A stretch of DNA of 64,000 bases from Caulobacter mirabilis (GTDB taxonomy: Bacteria > Pseudomonadota > Alphaproteobacteria > Caulobacterales > Caulobacteraceae). Within the stretch, counting starts at the first letter, position 1, and each line of letters opens with the position of its first letter. The notes under the pieces were generated by a model. That model made no database searches. It had not been told where the DNA came from and was given only the letters and a program-made list of their open reading frames with translations. The translations under genes and the position numbers were made by a program. Below are positions 1-9,439 of this stretch, piece by piece. The DNA lies in contig NZ_CP024201.1 of assembly GCF_002749615.1 (NCBI RefSeq), positions 2,604,001 to 2,668,000 on the forward strand, in the 5' to 3' direction.

Positions 1-1748
1 GCCAGGCTCGCCGCGCCGCTGTCGGTGCCGGCGACGACCGGCACGCCCCGGTCGTGGAGCAGCTTCAGCATCTCCAACAGGCGGCCGTAGGACTGGCCGT
101 AGCGGGCCCGCTCGGCGTCGGTCTTGGCGAAGCCGGGCGCAGCGGCGCCGCGGCGCACGGTCGACGGCAGGCGGTCGGCGACGGCCGCGAGGCTGGGCGC
201 GATCCGGCGCGGCCGGCCGGTCAGGACGTCCTCCATGGCGCCCATGGTCGGGTCGACGACGATCCGGCGGGTCGCCAGCAGCTCGACGAAGGCCTTCACC
301 TCCGGCGAAGCCAGGTCCAGGCCCGCGCCCTTCTCGCCCACGGCGGTGAACCGCACCGGGCTGTTGGTCTTGGCGGCCACCTCCGGCCCCATGAAGTTCA
401 GCATCCAGAAATTGGCGTGCTGGACCTCGTCGTAGCCGGCTCGGACGGCCTGCTCCATGGTCATCCCCGCCGGGACGTGGCCGCTGACCCGCAGGCCGCG
501 CCGGTGCGCCTCCTCGATCAGCACCGGGACCAGCTCCGGCTTCAGGGAGCTGTAGAGCTTCACCTGCGGATAGCCGCGGCGGGCCCAGTCGGCGACCGTC
601 GCGCGGGCGTTCTCGGGCGTGTCGACCAGCGCCTTGGTGGGCCCGGCCAGCGGGCCGACGCCGTCGATGATCCCGGCCATGAAGATGCGTGGCCCGACCA
701 GCTCGCCCCTGTCGAAGGCCGCCTTCCGCCGGCCCAGGTCGTCGGGATCGTTGGCCAGGTCGCGAACGCTGGTCACGCCCGAGGCGATGTCGATCAGGCC
801 GTCGCTGTCCTGGGCGATGTGGACGTGCATGTCGAACAGTCCCGGGACCAGGGTCCGGCCGCGGCCGTCGATGCGCTCGGCGTCCCTCGGGGCCGGCGTG
901 CTGGACGCCGGGCCGACCGCGCGGATCCGGCCGCCCTCGACCACGACCGTCATTCCGGACCGGAAGACGCCCTTGACCGCGTCGTAGAGGGTCACGTCCT
1001 GGAAGGCGACCGAACCGGCCGGCCGCCGCCCCAGCGACCGCGCAGCGGCGACGGCGCGCTCACGCAGGACCGCGTCCTGGGCCGAGAGCAGCGCCGGCGC
1101 CGCCTCGGCCGCCAGGTCCGTGCGCGCCACGGCGACCCAGCTGCCGCCCTCGAACAGCAGCTCGCCCTTCGCGTCCAGCCAGATGGGGCTGGCCGAGAAG
1201 CCGAGCCCGTCGACGAGATAGAGGGTCGCTGTCGCCGGACCGGACGCCGTCTGGACCGTACGCTCCCCGCCGCTCTCGATCCGGGCGCGGCCGCCGGGCA
1301 GCAGCGCCAGCGTTCGAGACGGCGCCGCCAGCAGAGCCCGGGCCAGCGAAGCGCTGATCTCGGCGTTGAACTCGTACGGCAGGTAGTAGGCGCCGGCGTT
1401 CCCGGTCCCCTCGTCGGCGGCGCTGGTCCAGGTCACGGCGCCGTCCTTGGACGTCGCCCGCTCGTCCACCGGCGTCTTGAAGTAGCCGAGGCCGGTCACG
1501 CCCAGTTCGACCGGCAGGCCGTCCGCGCCGGTGCGCAGACGCGTCCTGGTCTCGGGCCCGCGCCCACGATCGACGTAGCTGTAGGCGATCTCCCGAACGC
1601 CCGCCCCGTCGCTGCGCACCGTCATGGCGCCTCGCGTCTGGCCCGCGATGGTGACCGTGTAGTCGCCGTCAGCCCGTACGGCCGTCCCTGTCAGCCACGC
1701 GCCCGCTCCGATCAGGGCGGCCAGGATCAAAGGGTGACGGAGACGCAT
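1..1748 (-). CDS. Exported amidohydrolase-family protein (C-terminus cut by window edge)
   Basis: The gene starts at the ATG complementary to 1746-1748 and runs off the left edge with about 582 codons visible. The N-terminus (MRLRHPLILAALIGAGAWL...) is a signal peptide, so the enzyme is probably periplasmic. Residues about 25-190 form an extra N-terminal region of unknown function. An amidohydrolase barrel follows, with the metal-binding GLFDMHVHIAQD motif, a VKLYSS strand where a bridging Lys is often found, SGHVPAG, and VVAGTDSG carrying the expected late Asp, just before the edge. The family hydrolyses amide or ester bonds in cyclic or peptide-like substrates, and the substrate here cannot be told. 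It is divergent from the small gene at 1947. Confidence 0.85.
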   Translation of the reverse strand, partial: MRLRHPLILAALIGAGAWLTGTAVRADGDYTVTIAGQTRGAMTVRSDGAGVREIAYSYVDRGRGPETRTRLRTGADGLPVELGVTGLGYFKTPVDERATSKDGAVTWTSAADEGTGNAGAYYLPYEFNAEISASLARALLAAPSRTLALLPGGRARIESGGERTVQTASGPATATLYLVDGLGFSASPIWLDAKGELLFEGGSWVAVARTDLAAEAAPALLSAQDAVLRERAVAAARSLGRRPAGSVAFQDVTLYDAVKGVFRSGMTVVVEGGRIRAVGPASSTPAPRDAERIDGRGRTLVPGLFDMHVHIAQDSDGLIDIASGVTSVRDLANDPDDLGRRKAAFDRGELVGPRIFMAGIIDGVGPLAGPTKALVDTPENARATVADWARRGYPQVKLYSSLKPELVPVLIEEAHRRGLRVSGHVPAGMTMEQAVRAGYDEVQHANFWMLNFMGPEVAAKTNSPVRFTAVGEKGAGLDLASPEVKAFVELLATRRIVVDPTMGAMEDVLTGRPRRIAPSLAAVADRLPSTVRRGAAAPGFAKTDAERARYGQSYGRLLEMLKLLHDRGVPVVAGTDSGAASL

Positions 1749-1946
1749 GGAAGACCTCAGAGGGACGCCGATTCAGCGACCATTGTTCCACACCGGGCCG
1801 CGTCTTCCAGACTGTTGACGGCGAATGGCGGTGAACGGTCGTCTCGGCGCGGCGGACGGCGCCGCAACGTCTGCACCGTTTCTCCACATCGCCTCCCTCA
1901 CCGCTGCCTCGGCGCGGCTCAGTCTAGCCGGTTCGTGGAGGCGTGG

Positions 1947-2147
1947 ATGAGTCACACCGAACAGCACAACGGGTATGCGGTGGTCGTGCAGCGCGCGGCG
2001 GACCGCTGGTCCTGGGCGATCAACGACGTCGACGCCAACATCGCCGCCAGCGGCGAGGCCGCCGACCGGGAAACCGCCTGGCGCACCGGCGTCGTCGCGG
2101 CCGACGTCATCGGCCGCCTGCAGCGGGCCCGTCGCCGCGCGGTCTAG
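1947..2147 (+). CDS. Small hypothetical protein, 66 aa
   Basis: A short ORF starting at ATG 1947 (MSHTEQHNGY...) and ending at TAG 2145-2147. It is rich in Ala, Arg and Trp, with no signal peptide or membrane segment. The middle (WSWAINDVDANIAASGEA) and a basic C-terminus (RARRRAV) are its most notable features. Its stop codon interlocks with that of thiS on the other strand through a shared CTAG. The in-frame ORF extends far upstream, but that part is antisense to the amidohydrolase and is not believed. Function unknown; the gene itself is only moderately supported. Confidence 0.5.
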   Translation: MSHTEQHNGYAVVVQRAADRWSWAINDVDANIAASGEAADRETAWRTGVVAADVIGRLQRARRRAV

Positions 2148-2344
2148 CCGCCGCCGATGAAGGTAACGATCTCGAAACGATCGCCCTCGATCACGGGCGT
2201 GGCGGCGTGCAGCGATCGCGGCACGACCTCCAGGTTCCGCTCGACCCCGACCTTGCGGGTCTCAAGCCCCAGATGGACGACCAGATCGGCCACGTTGGAG
2301 ACGCCTTCGACGCTCCGTTCCTCGCCATTGATGTAGATGCGCAT
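2144..2344 (-). CDS. thiS: Sulfur carrier protein ThiS
   Basis: A 66-aa ubiquitin-like sulfur carrier beginning MRIYINGEERSVEG and ending in the Gly-Gly tail (TFIGGG) that is adenylated and thiocarboxylated. ThiS delivers sulfur to ThiG for the thiazole ring of thiamine. Length and tail match the family. No thiG, thiE or other thiamine gene lies in this window, so the gene stands alone, divergent from aroQ with 65 bases between. MoaD also ends in GG but is longer and has a different core. Confidence 0.85.
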   Translation of the reverse strand: MRIYINGEERSVEGVSNVADLVVHLGLETRKVGVERNLEVVPRSLHAATPVIEGDRFEIVTFIGGG

Positions 2345-2409
2345 TTCAGCCGCGCTTGTGACCCCGCGCGAGCGAAGTTACAAGGGCGGCCGAAACGACG
2401 GCGGGGCGA

Positions 2410-2865
2410 ATGGTCAAACCGATCCATGTGCTGAACGGGCCCAACCTCAATCTGCTGGGGACCCGGGAGCCGGAGATCTACGGATACGAGACCCTGGCCG
2501 ACGTCCAGGCCCGTTGCGAGGCCCGGGCGCAGGCGCTGGGTCTTTCCGTCGTCTTCCGGCAATCGAACCACGAGGGACAGCTGATCGACTGGGTCCAGGC
2601 GGCCCGGACGGAGGCCTCCGCGTTGGTCATCAATCCCGCGGGCTATGGTCACACCTCCGTGGCCCTGCTCGACGCGCTGAAGACTCTCGCTATACCGATC
2701 GTCGAATGTCACCTGTCGAACCCGGCGGCGCGAGAATCGTTTCGCCGGGAGACGTATGTTTCACTGGCCGCCACGGGAGTCGTCTCCGGCTTCGGGGCCG
2801 CAAGCTATGAACTGGCGGTGGAAGCCGCCGCCGGCCTGATCGGCGCCTCCGGCGCCTCGGCCTGA
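2410..2865 (+). CDS. aroQ: Type II 3-dehydroquinate dehydratase
   Basis: A 151-aa cytosolic enzyme that converts 3-dehydroquinate to 3-dehydroshikimate in the shikimate pathway. The family signature [18 protein letters not shown] is at the N-terminus and contains the catalytic Tyr region. [23 protein letters not shown] and [11 protein letters not shown] (catalytic His and lid contacts) follow in the usual order. Length is normal. It sits 22 bases before accB, the common alphaproteobacterial order aroQ-accB-accC, and is probably co-transcribed with them. Confidence 0.96.
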   Translation: MVKPIHVLNGPNLNLLGTREPEIYGYETLADVQARCEARAQALGLSVVFRQSNHEGQLIDWVQAARTEASALVINPAGYGHTSVALLDALKTLAIPIVECHLSNPAARESFRRETYVSLAATGVVSGFGAASYELAVEAAAGLIGASGASA

Positions 2866-2887
2866 TCGAACCCAAGGTAGATTCTGC

Positions 2888-3394
2888 ATGACCACGTCCA
2901 AGGCCGCTCCCGATTCCGGCGACGTACAGCCCATCGACACCAAGGTGGTGCGCAAGCTGGCCGACATCCTGAAAGACACCGGCCTGACCGAGATCGAGGT
3001 CGAGAGCGGGGGCCTGAAGATTCGCGTCGCCCGCGAACTGACCGTGGCCGCCCCGGCCGCCGTGATCGCCGCGCCCGTGGCCGCCGTCCCGGCGCCGGTC
3101 GCCGCCGCGCCCGCCCCGGCGGCAGCGCCCGCGGCCCCCGCCGCCCCGGCCCGCGCCGCCGGCGACGAGGTCAAGTCGCCGATGGTCGGCACCGTCTACC
3201 TGCAGCCGCAGCCGGGCGCGAACCCGTTCATCAAGGTCGGCGACACGGTCACGCAGGGCCAGACCCTGCTGATCGTCGAAGCCATGAAGACGATGAACCC
3301 GATCCCGTCGCCGCGCGCCGGCAAGATCGTCGAGATCCTGATTTCGGACGCCCAGCCCGTCGAATTCGGCGAGCCGCTGGTCATCATCGAGTAG
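2888..3394 (+). CDS. accB: Biotin carboxyl carrier protein of acetyl-CoA carboxylase
   Basis: A 168-aa carrier subunit. Residues 1-55 form the N-terminal interaction region. About residues 55-96 are an Ala/Pro-rich flexible linker, and the rest is the biotinyl domain with EAMKTMN, where Lys134 is expected to be biotinylated by BirA. The domain starts with KSPMVGTVYLQP, as usual. It carries carboxybiotin between AccC and the carboxyltransferase to make malonyl-CoA. The ATG at 2888 follows a weak AAGG sequence, and accC begins 9 bases downstream. Confidence 0.97.
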   Translation: MTTSKAAPDSGDVQPIDTKVVRKLADILKDTGLTEIEVESGGLKIRVARELTVAAPAAVIAAPVAAVPAPVAAAPAPAAAPAAPAAPARAAGDEVKSPMVGTVYLQPQPGANPFIKVGDTVTQGQTLLIVEAMKTMNPIPSPRAGKIVEILISDAQPVEFGEPLVIIE

Positions 3395-3403
3395 GCCCGG
3401 GCC

Positions 3404-4747
3404 GTGTTCGACAAGATCCTGATCGCCAACCGGGGGGAAATCGCCCTCCGGGTCCACCGCGCCTGCAAGGAGATGGGCATCGCCACCGTGGCGGTCCATT
3501 CCGAGGCGGACGCCAACGGCATGTGGGTGCGCCTGGCGGACGAAAGCGTCTGCATCGGCCCGGCCCCGGCCGCCAAGAGCTACCTCAACATCCCCTCGAT
3601 CATCGCCGCGGCGGAGATCACCGGCGCCCAGGCGATCCACCCCGGCTACGGCTTCCTCTCCGAAAACGCCCGCTTCGCCGAGATCGTGAACGCCCACGGC
3701 TACACCTTCATCGGGCCCAAGCCGGAGCATATCCGGATGATGGGCGACAAGATCACCGCCAAACAGGCCGTGAAGGACGCCGGCATCCCGGTCGTTCCCG
3801 GCTCGGACGGCGGCGTCACGACCGAGGAGGAGGCCTTCGAGGCCGCCGACCGCATCGGCTTCCCGGTGCTGATCAAGGCGGCCGCCGGCGGCGGCGGCCG
3901 CGGCATGAAGGTGGCCCAGACCCGCGAGGACCTGGCCGAGGCCGTCTCAACCGCCCGGGCCGAAGCCCGCGCCGCCTTCGGCGACGACACGGTCTACATG
4001 GAGCGCTACCTCCAGAGGCCGCGCCACATCGAGCTGCAGGTCGTGGCCGACAGCCACGGCAACGTGGTGCATCTGGGCGAACGCGACTGTTCCCTGCAGC
4101 GCCGTCACCAGAAGATCCTCGAGGAGGCCCCCTCCCCGGCGCTGGACGCCGCGGGCCGGGCCAAGATCGGCGAGGTCGTGGTCGAGGCCATCCGCGCCAT
4201 CGGCTACCTGGGCGTCGGGACCATCGAGTTCCTGTGGGAGAACGGCGAGTTCTTCTTCATCGAGATGAACACCCGCCTGCAGGTCGAGCATCCGGTCACC
4301 GAAGCCATCACCGGCATCGACCTGGTGCGCGAACAGATCCGCATCGCCGCCGGCCTGCCGCTCAGCTTCACCCAGAAGGACGTGGTGTTCGAGGGGCACG
4401 CCATCGAGTGCCGGATCAACGCCGAGAACGCCCGCACGTTCGCGCCGTCGCCCGGCACGATCACCGGCTTCCACGCCCCGGGCGGCCTGGGCGTGCGCCT
4501 CGATAGCGCGCTCTACGACGGCTATTCGATCCCGCCCTACTACGACAGCCTGATCGGGAAGCTGATCGTCCATGGCCGCGACCGCGCCGAATGCATCGCC
4601 CGCACCCAGCGCTGCCTGGGCGAGATGGTGGTCAGCGGCGTGGAGACGACCATCCCGCTGTTCCAGGACCTGCTGCAGCAGGACGACATCCGGGCCGGCG
4701 ACTACAACATCCACTGGCTCGAGAAGTGGATCAAGGCGCAGGGGTAG
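3404..4747 (+). CDS. accC: Biotin carboxylase subunit of acetyl-CoA carboxylase
   Basis: A 447-aa ATP-grasp enzyme that carboxylates AccB-bound biotin with bicarbonate and ATP. It starts at GTG 3404, giving the canonical [16 protein letters not shown]. Visible motifs are [11 protein letters not shown], the glycine-rich ATP-binding [24 protein letters not shown], and [14 protein letters not shown], which carries the metal- and bicarbonate-site residues. Full length. It forms one unit with accB. A cluster of short palindromes follows it. Confidence 0.98.
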   Translation: MFDKILIANRGEIALRVHRACKEMGIATVAVHSEADANGMWVRLADESVCIGPAPAAKSYLNIPSIIAAAEITGAQAIHPGYGFLSENARFAEIVNAHGYTFIGPKPEHIRMMGDKITAKQAVKDAGIPVVPGSDGGVTTEEEAFEAADRIGFPVLIKAAAGGGGRGMKVAQTREDLAEAVSTARAEARAAFGDDTVYMERYLQRPRHIELQVVADSHGNVVHLGERDCSLQRRHQKILEEAPSPALDAAGRAKIGEVVVEAIRAIGYLGVGTIEFLWENGEFFFIEMNTRLQVEHPVTEAITGIDLVREQIRIAAGLPLSFTQKDVVFEGHAIECRINAENARTFAPSPGTITGFHAPGGLGVRLDSALYDGYSIPPYYDSLIGKLIVHGRDRAECIARTQRCLGEMVVSGVETTIPLFQDLLQQDDIRAGDYNIHWLEKWIKAQG

Positions 4748-4754
4748 GCCTGCC

Positions 4755-4880
4755 GGGGACATGCTCCCGCAGGGTGCGTGTCCCCGCCTACTCGGACCTC
4801 CTCTCGACCGGGGACACGAACGCTTCGCAATCACGTCCCCGAGCCTGCCTGGGACATGCTTCCGTAGGATGCGTGTCCCC
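4755..4880. repeat. Three short GGGGACAtg...gTGTCCCC palindromes (family C)
   Basis: Three related 31-base hairpin units lie at 4755-4785, 4810-4840 and 4850-4880, between accC and aat. Each opens with (G)GGGACA and closes with a complementary TCCCC end. The first and third share a core of the form GCTCCCGCAGGGTGCG. Related copies are at 33716-33745 and 59568-59641. They look like REP-type intergenic elements and could stabilise or end the accC transcript. Confidence 0.7.
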
Positions 4881-4904
4881 GGGCCGCTCTGCTAGCATCG
4901 CCCG

Positions 4905-5555
4905 ATGGCCCACGACGTCTTCGACCTCGAGGAACTGATCGCCTGCTATCGCCGGGGAGTCTTTCCCATGGCGGACGCGCGGGACGACGACCGGGTCTTC
5001 CTGATCGATCCCCAGCGGCGCGGCGTGCTGCCGCTGGAGGGCTTCCATATTCCCTCCAGGCTGGCCCGCACGGTCCGGTCGGACCGGTTCCAGATCACCG
5101 TCGACCAGGACTTCTCCGCCGTGGTCGAGGCCTGCGCCGAGGCGACCGCCGACCGCCCCGACACCTGGATCAACTTTCCCATCCAGCACCTCTACGAGGC
5201 CCTGCACCGCTCCGGCCGCGCGCACAGCGTCGAGGTCCGGCGCGAGGGCCGGCTCGTCGGCGGACTGTACGGGGTGTCGCTCGGCGGCGCCTTCTTCGGC
5301 GAGAGCATGTTCAGCCGCGAGCGCGACGCCAGCAAGGTGGCGCTGGTGCATCTGGTCGCGCGCCTCCGCGCCGGCGGCTACCTGCTGCTCGACGCCCAGT
5401 TCATGACCACGCACCTGGCGCAGTTCGGCGCGCGCGAGATCCCGCGGGCGGCCTATCGGCGTCTGCTGGACGAGGCCCTCGACGTCGAGGGCGACTTCTA
5501 CCGCTTCGCGGGCGCGGGTCCTGAAGCCCTGCAGGCGATCAGCCAGGCGTCATAG
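4905..5555 (+). CDS. aat: Leucyl/phenylalanyl-tRNA--protein transferase
   Basis: A 216-aa cytosolic N-end-rule enzyme that adds Leu or Phe from aminoacyl-tRNA to proteins with an N-terminal Lys or Arg, marking them for ClpAPS degradation. The N-terminus [10 protein letters not shown] and the [19 protein letters not shown] core with its following SKVAL stretch are family hallmarks. Length is typical. Its last 58 bases overlap the end of the convergent DUF2155 gene. Confidence 0.96.
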   Translation: MAHDVFDLEELIACYRRGVFPMADARDDDRVFLIDPQRRGVLPLEGFHIPSRLARTVRSDRFQITVDQDFSAVVEACAEATADRPDTWINFPIQHLYEALHRSGRAHSVEVRREGRLVGGLYGVSLGGAFFGESMFSRERDASKVALVHLVARLRAGGYLLLDAQFMTTHLAQFGAREIPRAAYRRLLDEALDVEGDFYRFAGAGPEALQAISQAS

Positions 5556-6130
5556 ACCGGGTGCTCCAGGGGGTTCAGTCCCGGAGACGAGGCGTACATC
5601 CAGCCCCGGAACACCTGACGCGGCGGCGGCGGCGCGCGGCCGGTCGGCGGCTTGGGCTGGGAGTCGATGGTCATGTAGGCGGCCGAGTCCTGAGCGTCCT
5701 CATCCGAGGCCGTGGTCTCGCAGGCGCGCACGGTGATCACCAGAGACTTGTAGCGGACGGCCTGGCCGATCGGCGCCTCGAAGCGCAGGGTCTCGGCGGT
5801 GACCTTGTCCAGGGCCTGGATGATCGCCGCGCCGCCGCGGGTGCGACGCAACGGTTCGGCCGGCTTCTCGACGGCCTGGGTCTTGGGCTTCTCGGTCACG
5901 GCCGGCTTCTCGCGCGCGGTCTCCTCCGGCGGCGGAGGCGGCTTCGGCGCGGCGCTGATCGGCCCCGGAGGCGCCTCCTCGGGTTCCGCCGGAAGCGGCG
6001 CGGCCGGCGCCGGCGCGGGTTGCGCGGTCGGCGTCGCGGGCTTGGGCGCGGGCGTCTGCTGGCGGGCCTGGACCAGGCCCGCGGCGCTCGCGACCGCGAG
6101 TCCGGCCAGCAGGGTGAGCCTCAGCCGCAT
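5498..6130 (-). CDS. DUF2155 domain exported protein
   Basis: A 210-aa protein read from the ATG at 6130; in-frame sequence farther upstream overlaps the NDUFA12-like gene. The N-terminus ([19 protein letters not shown]) is a signal peptide. About residues 25-100 are Pro/Ala-rich and disordered. The C-terminal half holds the DUF2155 pattern, with [20 protein letters not shown], a RACETT segment and [20 protein letters not shown]. Function is unknown; in this order the family usually sits beside aat and the NDUFA12-like gene. It ends inside aat on the opposite strand. Confidence 0.88.
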   Translation of the reverse strand: MRLRLTLLAGLAVASAAGLVQARQQTPAPKPATPTAQPAPAPAAPLPAEPEEAPPGPISAAPKPPPPPEETAREKPAVTEKPKTQAVEKPAEPLRRTRGGAAIIQALDKVTAETLRFEAPIGQAVRYKSLVITVRACETTASDEDAQDSAAYMTIDSQPKPPTGRAPPPPRQVFRGWMYASSPGLNPLEHPVYDAWLIACRASGPAPAKR

Positions 6131-6137
6131 GGTCGGG

Positions 6138-6539
6138 CTAGTCCGCCGGAGACCAGGCCTGGTAGTCGCCGGTCGCCTTGTCCCGCTGACCTTCGCCGGA
6201 GATCGAACCCTTCGGGCGCCAGGCATGGACGGTGCCGGTCAGGTTCGGACGGTGTTCCTTCTCCCAGGCGCGGCGCGGCAACGGCGCGGTGGTCGGCGGC
6301 TCGTCGAAGGTGTAGCGCAGCCAACCGTGCCAATCCGGCGGCACCTTCGAGGCCTCGGCGTAACCGTTGTAGATCACCCAGCGACGCTTGCGACCCTTGT
6401 CGTAGCTGTCCTTGTCGTCGCGGGCCTCGTAGTAGCGGTTCCCCTGCTCGTCCTGGCCGACGAGAACGCCGCGGCGGCCGATGTGGAACTTCTGGCCGAT
6501 CGTGGCGCCGTTCCACCAGGTGAAGATTGCTTTGAGCAC
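6138..6539 (-). CDS. NDUFA12-family NADH:ubiquinone oxidoreductase accessory protein
   Basis: A 133-aa protein beginning MLKAIFTWWNGATIGQKF, then VGQDEQGNRYYEAR and RRWVIYNGYAEASKVPPDWH, the typical B17.2/NDUFA12 pattern. The C-terminus has the expected WEKEHRPNLTGT stretch. It is a supernumerary subunit or assembly factor of respiratory complex I on the matrix/cytosolic side, found in alphaproteobacteria and mitochondria. It lies 7 bases upstream of the DUF2155 gene, probably in one transcript. The nuo operon is not in this window. Confidence 0.93.
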   Translation of the reverse strand: MLKAIFTWWNGATIGQKFHIGRRGVLVGQDEQGNRYYEARDDKDSYDKGRKRRWVIYNGYAEASKVPPDWHGWLRYTFDEPPTTAPLPRRAWEKEHRPNLTGTVHAWRPKGSISGEGQRDKATGDYQAWSPAD

Positions 6540-6722
6540 GCGCTAATCCGCTGAATTTCTGGGCTGAGTGAGCGGCGCGAACATAGCCCGCGCCCCTGCT
6601 CGCGTCCAGCGCGCCGCGCCGCAACATCTTGTGGATCAAGGCGCTCCGACACGCCATATCTATTGCCCGACGCCGAGCGCCCCTCTAGCCTTCGCCTAAC
6701 GGTGCGCGGGAGAGTCGGGTCA

Positions 6723-9254
6723 ATGCGTTTTGCGAGGCGGCTGGCGAAGGGAACGCCCCCGGAACTCGATCTGCGCACGGTCGAAACCGGCGACATCCTG
6801 CACGGCGTGCTCGCCCCCCGGGGCTGGACCAGCGCCCGGGTCGAGGCCTGGCTCGACTGGGCCGAGACCCTGCCGGCCGAAGGCGACGACGCCGAAGCGG
6901 GTCTGCTGGCCGGCGGCCCCGACCGCTACGCCCGCGCCGTCGCCGCCCGCGCCGACGCGCTGAAGCTCTTCGACCGCAAGACCGACGCCTCCGCCTTCCA
7001 GGCCGAGCTGACCGCCCTGCTCGCCGCCGGGGTCGCGGCGATCGGCCGGGGCCAGGTCGGCTACGCTCCGGGCGCGATCCCCGAGGTCGGCTCCCCCGCC
7101 TTCACCCACGCCGCCCGCCGGCTGATCGCCGAGACCGAGGGCCGCGCCCTGGCCGTCCGCGCCGCCGCCTTTGCGGCTGAACGGCTGCACGCCGTGGCCG
7201 ACGCGGTGCGACGCTGCGAGGGTGATCCCGCCGCCTGCTGCGACCCATCGGGAAACCCCGCCCTGGCGCGCGCCGCCGTCGCCGCCCGCGCGGCGGGGGC
7301 CGACGACGCGGCCATCGCCGACGCCATCGCCCTGGGCCTCACGGGCGAAGCGCCCGAAGGCGCCTGGCTGGAGCCGCCGTCCGTCCCGCCCCTGCTGGCC
7401 CTCGCCTCGTCCGCCGCTCTCGGCGAGGAGGCCGCCACCGCCGCCTGGCGTTCGAACGGCGGCCTGACCATCGTCCTCGCGGAGACGGCCGCCGACAACC
7501 TGGCCCGCGCCGCCACGGGCCCGCGCGCCGCAATCGACGTCTTCGCGCTCGCAGGCGACCTCGAGGCCGTCGCCGACGCCGCCCGGGTCGTCGGCGCAGC
7601 CCTTCGGGTGGAGGCCGCTGGAACCGACGCCCTGCCCATCCTGACCCTGGCGGGGGTCTCCGAGACCCTGATGGCCCGCGGCTTGGCCTACGGCCGCGCG
7701 GACGGCCAGGACGCAGCGCTGATCCTATGGCGCGCCGCCGCCGAGACGATCGCCGCGGTCAACGCCGAGACGCCGGACCTGCCGGCGCTCGCCCTGGCCC
7801 CGCTGGAAGATGCCGATCTGTCGCTCAAGCTGGGCGGCGTCAGCCTCGGTGTCGCGCCGGTCCCGGCCCAGGTGGTCCTGGCCGAGACGGCCGACGGCGA
7901 GGTGGTGCGGGTGCTGTCCGAACCGGCGTTGCGGGCCCTGGACTTCCTGGACGCCGACCGCGACGCCGCCCGCGTCCACGCCCTGGGCGCAGGCACCCTG
8001 GCCGAGGCGCCGGGGATCGGCCACGCCGAACTCCAGGCCCTGGGCTTCACCGAGTACGAGATCGCCGCCGCAGAGCAGCAGCTGCCGCTGGTCCGCACCC
8101 TGTCGCAGGCCTTCGCGCCCGGCGTCATCGGCGTCGGCTTCGTCGCCGACGTCCTGGGCGCGCCCGCCGAGGCCGAAACCGATCCGGCGTTCGACACCCT
8201 GGCCCTGGCCGGCTTCGCCAAGGCCGACGTGGCGGCGGCCGAGCTGCACGCCCTGGGCGCCGGCACCCTGGTCGACGCGCCCTTCCTGGACGAGGCCCGC
8301 CAGGCGGTGTTCGAGGACGCCAACCTCGCCGATCGGCTGGCCATGGCCGCCGCCGTCGAGACCGTCTGCACTCTGCCGGCCGTCAGCCTGGCGCGCCTGC
8401 CCTTCCGCTCGACCCCGGCCCAGGCCCTGGCCGTCCAGGACCAGGCGGCCAAGGCCGGCGTCGGCGCCTTCCGCATCGTTCGGGACGCGGCTCCGGCCGG
8501 CTTTGTGCTCGATCTGCCTGAGCCCGAAGCCCCGCGTCCGGCCAGGCCGGAACCGGTCGCGGTGACCGAGCGCGTAGTCGAGAAGATCGTCGAGCGCGAG
8601 CGCAGCCGCCGCAAACTGCCCGACCGGCGCAAGGGCTACATCCAGAAGGCCAGCGTCGGCGGCCACAAGGTCTATCTGCACACCGGCGAGTATGACGACG
8701 GCGAGCTGGGCGAGATCTTCATCGACATGCACAAGGAAGGCGCCGCCTTCCGCAGCCTGATGAACAACTTCGCGGTGTCGATCTCGATCGGCCTCCAATA
8801 CGGCGTGCCGCTGGAGGAGTTCGTCGACGCCTTCGTCTTCACCCGGTTCGAACCGGCCGGCCCGGTCACCGGCAACGACTCGGTGAAATCGGCGACCTCC
8901 ATCCTCGACTATGTCTTCCGGGAGCTGGGCGTCAGCTATCTGGGCCGGGGCGACCTGGCCAACGCCGATCCGGGCCAGTTGAACGCCGACGGCCTGGGCC
9001 GGGGCGCGGCGGACGAGGACGGCGGCCCGGCCATGCCCATCGTCGGCGAGCCGCAGCCGATGTCGCGCTACATCTCCAAGGGCTTCGCGCGCGGAGCCAC
9101 GCCGGACAACCTGGTGTTTCTGCCGTTCGGCGGCCGCAAGGCCGAGGTTTCCGATCAGTTGCTGCAGCGCGCCGCCGGGGTCTGCCCCGCCTGTGGCGAC
9201 CTGGCGGTGATCGGCGGCGTCTGCGGCGCCTGCGGCTCGGCGAACGAGGGGTAG
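6723..9254 (+). CDS. TSCPD-domain protein, degenerate relative of class II ribonucleotide reductase (NrdJ)
   Basis: An 843-aa protein; ATG 6723 is preferred to the earlier in-frame start at 6663 because a GGGAGAG sequence lies just upstream. Residues about 618-740 closely follow the C-terminus of B12-dependent NrdJ: a [20 protein letters not shown] linker, then [20 protein letters not shown] and [20 protein letters not shown] zinc ribbon with two CxxC pairs closes the chain near residues 820-838. About residues 490-600 still resemble the end of the NrdJ barrel ([20 protein letters not shown]), but FDCAN, as I recall it from NrdJ, reads FEDAN here. No credible catalytic region precedes it. It is probably non-catalytic: regulatory, structural or nucleotide-binding. 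The comparison is from memory of NrdJ sequences. Confidence 0.8.
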   Translation: MRFARRLAKGTPPELDLRTVETGDILHGVLAPRGWTSARVEAWLDWAETLPAEGDDAEAGLLAGGPDRYARAVAARADALKLFDRKTDASAFQAELTALLAAGVAAIGRGQVGYAPGAIPEVGSPAFTHAARRLIAETEGRALAVRAAAFAAERLHAVADAVRRCEGDPAACCDPSGNPALARAAVAARAAGADDAAIADAIALGLTGEAPEGAWLEPPSVPPLLALASSAALGEEAATAAWRSNGGLTIVLAETAADNLARAATGPRAAIDVFALAGDLEAVADAARVVGAALRVEAAGTDALPILTLAGVSETLMARGLAYGRADGQDAALILWRAAAETIAAVNAETPDLPALALAPLEDADLSLKLGGVSLGVAPVPAQVVLAETADGEVVRVLSEPALRALDFLDADRDAARVHALGAGTLAEAPGIGHAELQALGFTEYEIAAAEQQLPLVRTLSQAFAPGVIGVGFVADVLGAPAEAETDPAFDTLALAGFAKADVAAAELHALGAGTLVDAPFLDEARQAVFEDANLADRLAMAAAVETVCTLPAVSLARLPFRSTPAQALAVQDQAAKAGVGAFRIVRDAAPAGFVLDLPEPEAPRPARPEPVAVTERVVEKIVERERSRRKLPDRRKGYIQKASVGGHKVYLHTGEYDDGELGEIFIDMHKEGAAFRSLMNNFAVSISIGLQYGVPLEEFVDAFVFTRFEPAGPVTGNDSVKSATSILDYVFRELGVSYLGRGDLANADPGQLNADGLGRGAADEDGGPAMPIVGEPQPMSRYISKGFARGATPDNLVFLPFGGRKAEVSDQLLQRAAGVCPACGDLAVIGGVCGACGSANEG

Positions 9255-9266
9255 CGCCTCATCTCC

Positions 9267-9364
9267 GGGTCATCCCGGACGTCCGAAAGACGATCCGGGC
9301 CCCAGGAACGCGACATTCGACCCCTGGGTCCTGGCTCTTCGCTCCGCACCGGCCGGGATGACAC
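9267..9364. repeat. Palindromic intergenic element (GTCATCCCGG...CCGGGATGAC)
   Basis: About 98 bases between two plus-strand genes. The outer arms GTCATCCCGG and CCGGGATGAC are complementary, and a second nested pair includes CCCCAGGA and CCTGGG-type arms. It resembles the dispersed REP-like palindromes elsewhere in the window. It could fold into a long hairpin after the TSCPD gene. No coding potential seen. Confidence 0.65.
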
Positions 9365-9439
9365 GCAATAGCGGGCAATCTGGCCTTAAGCTTGCTGGGG
9401 CATAGGCTACGACGACTCCGGAACGGGAACCGTGCCGCC

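Noticed and set aside
54..1946. Long plus-strand ORF over the first 1.9 kb
   Set aside because: It is antisense to the amidohydrolase, low in complexity (Arg/Gly/Ala-rich), and has no family pattern; only the last 66 codons, outside the amidohydrolase, are kept.
4749..4904. Short ORFs between accC and aat
   Set aside because: They run through the tandem palindromes and lack a ribosome site and codon bias.
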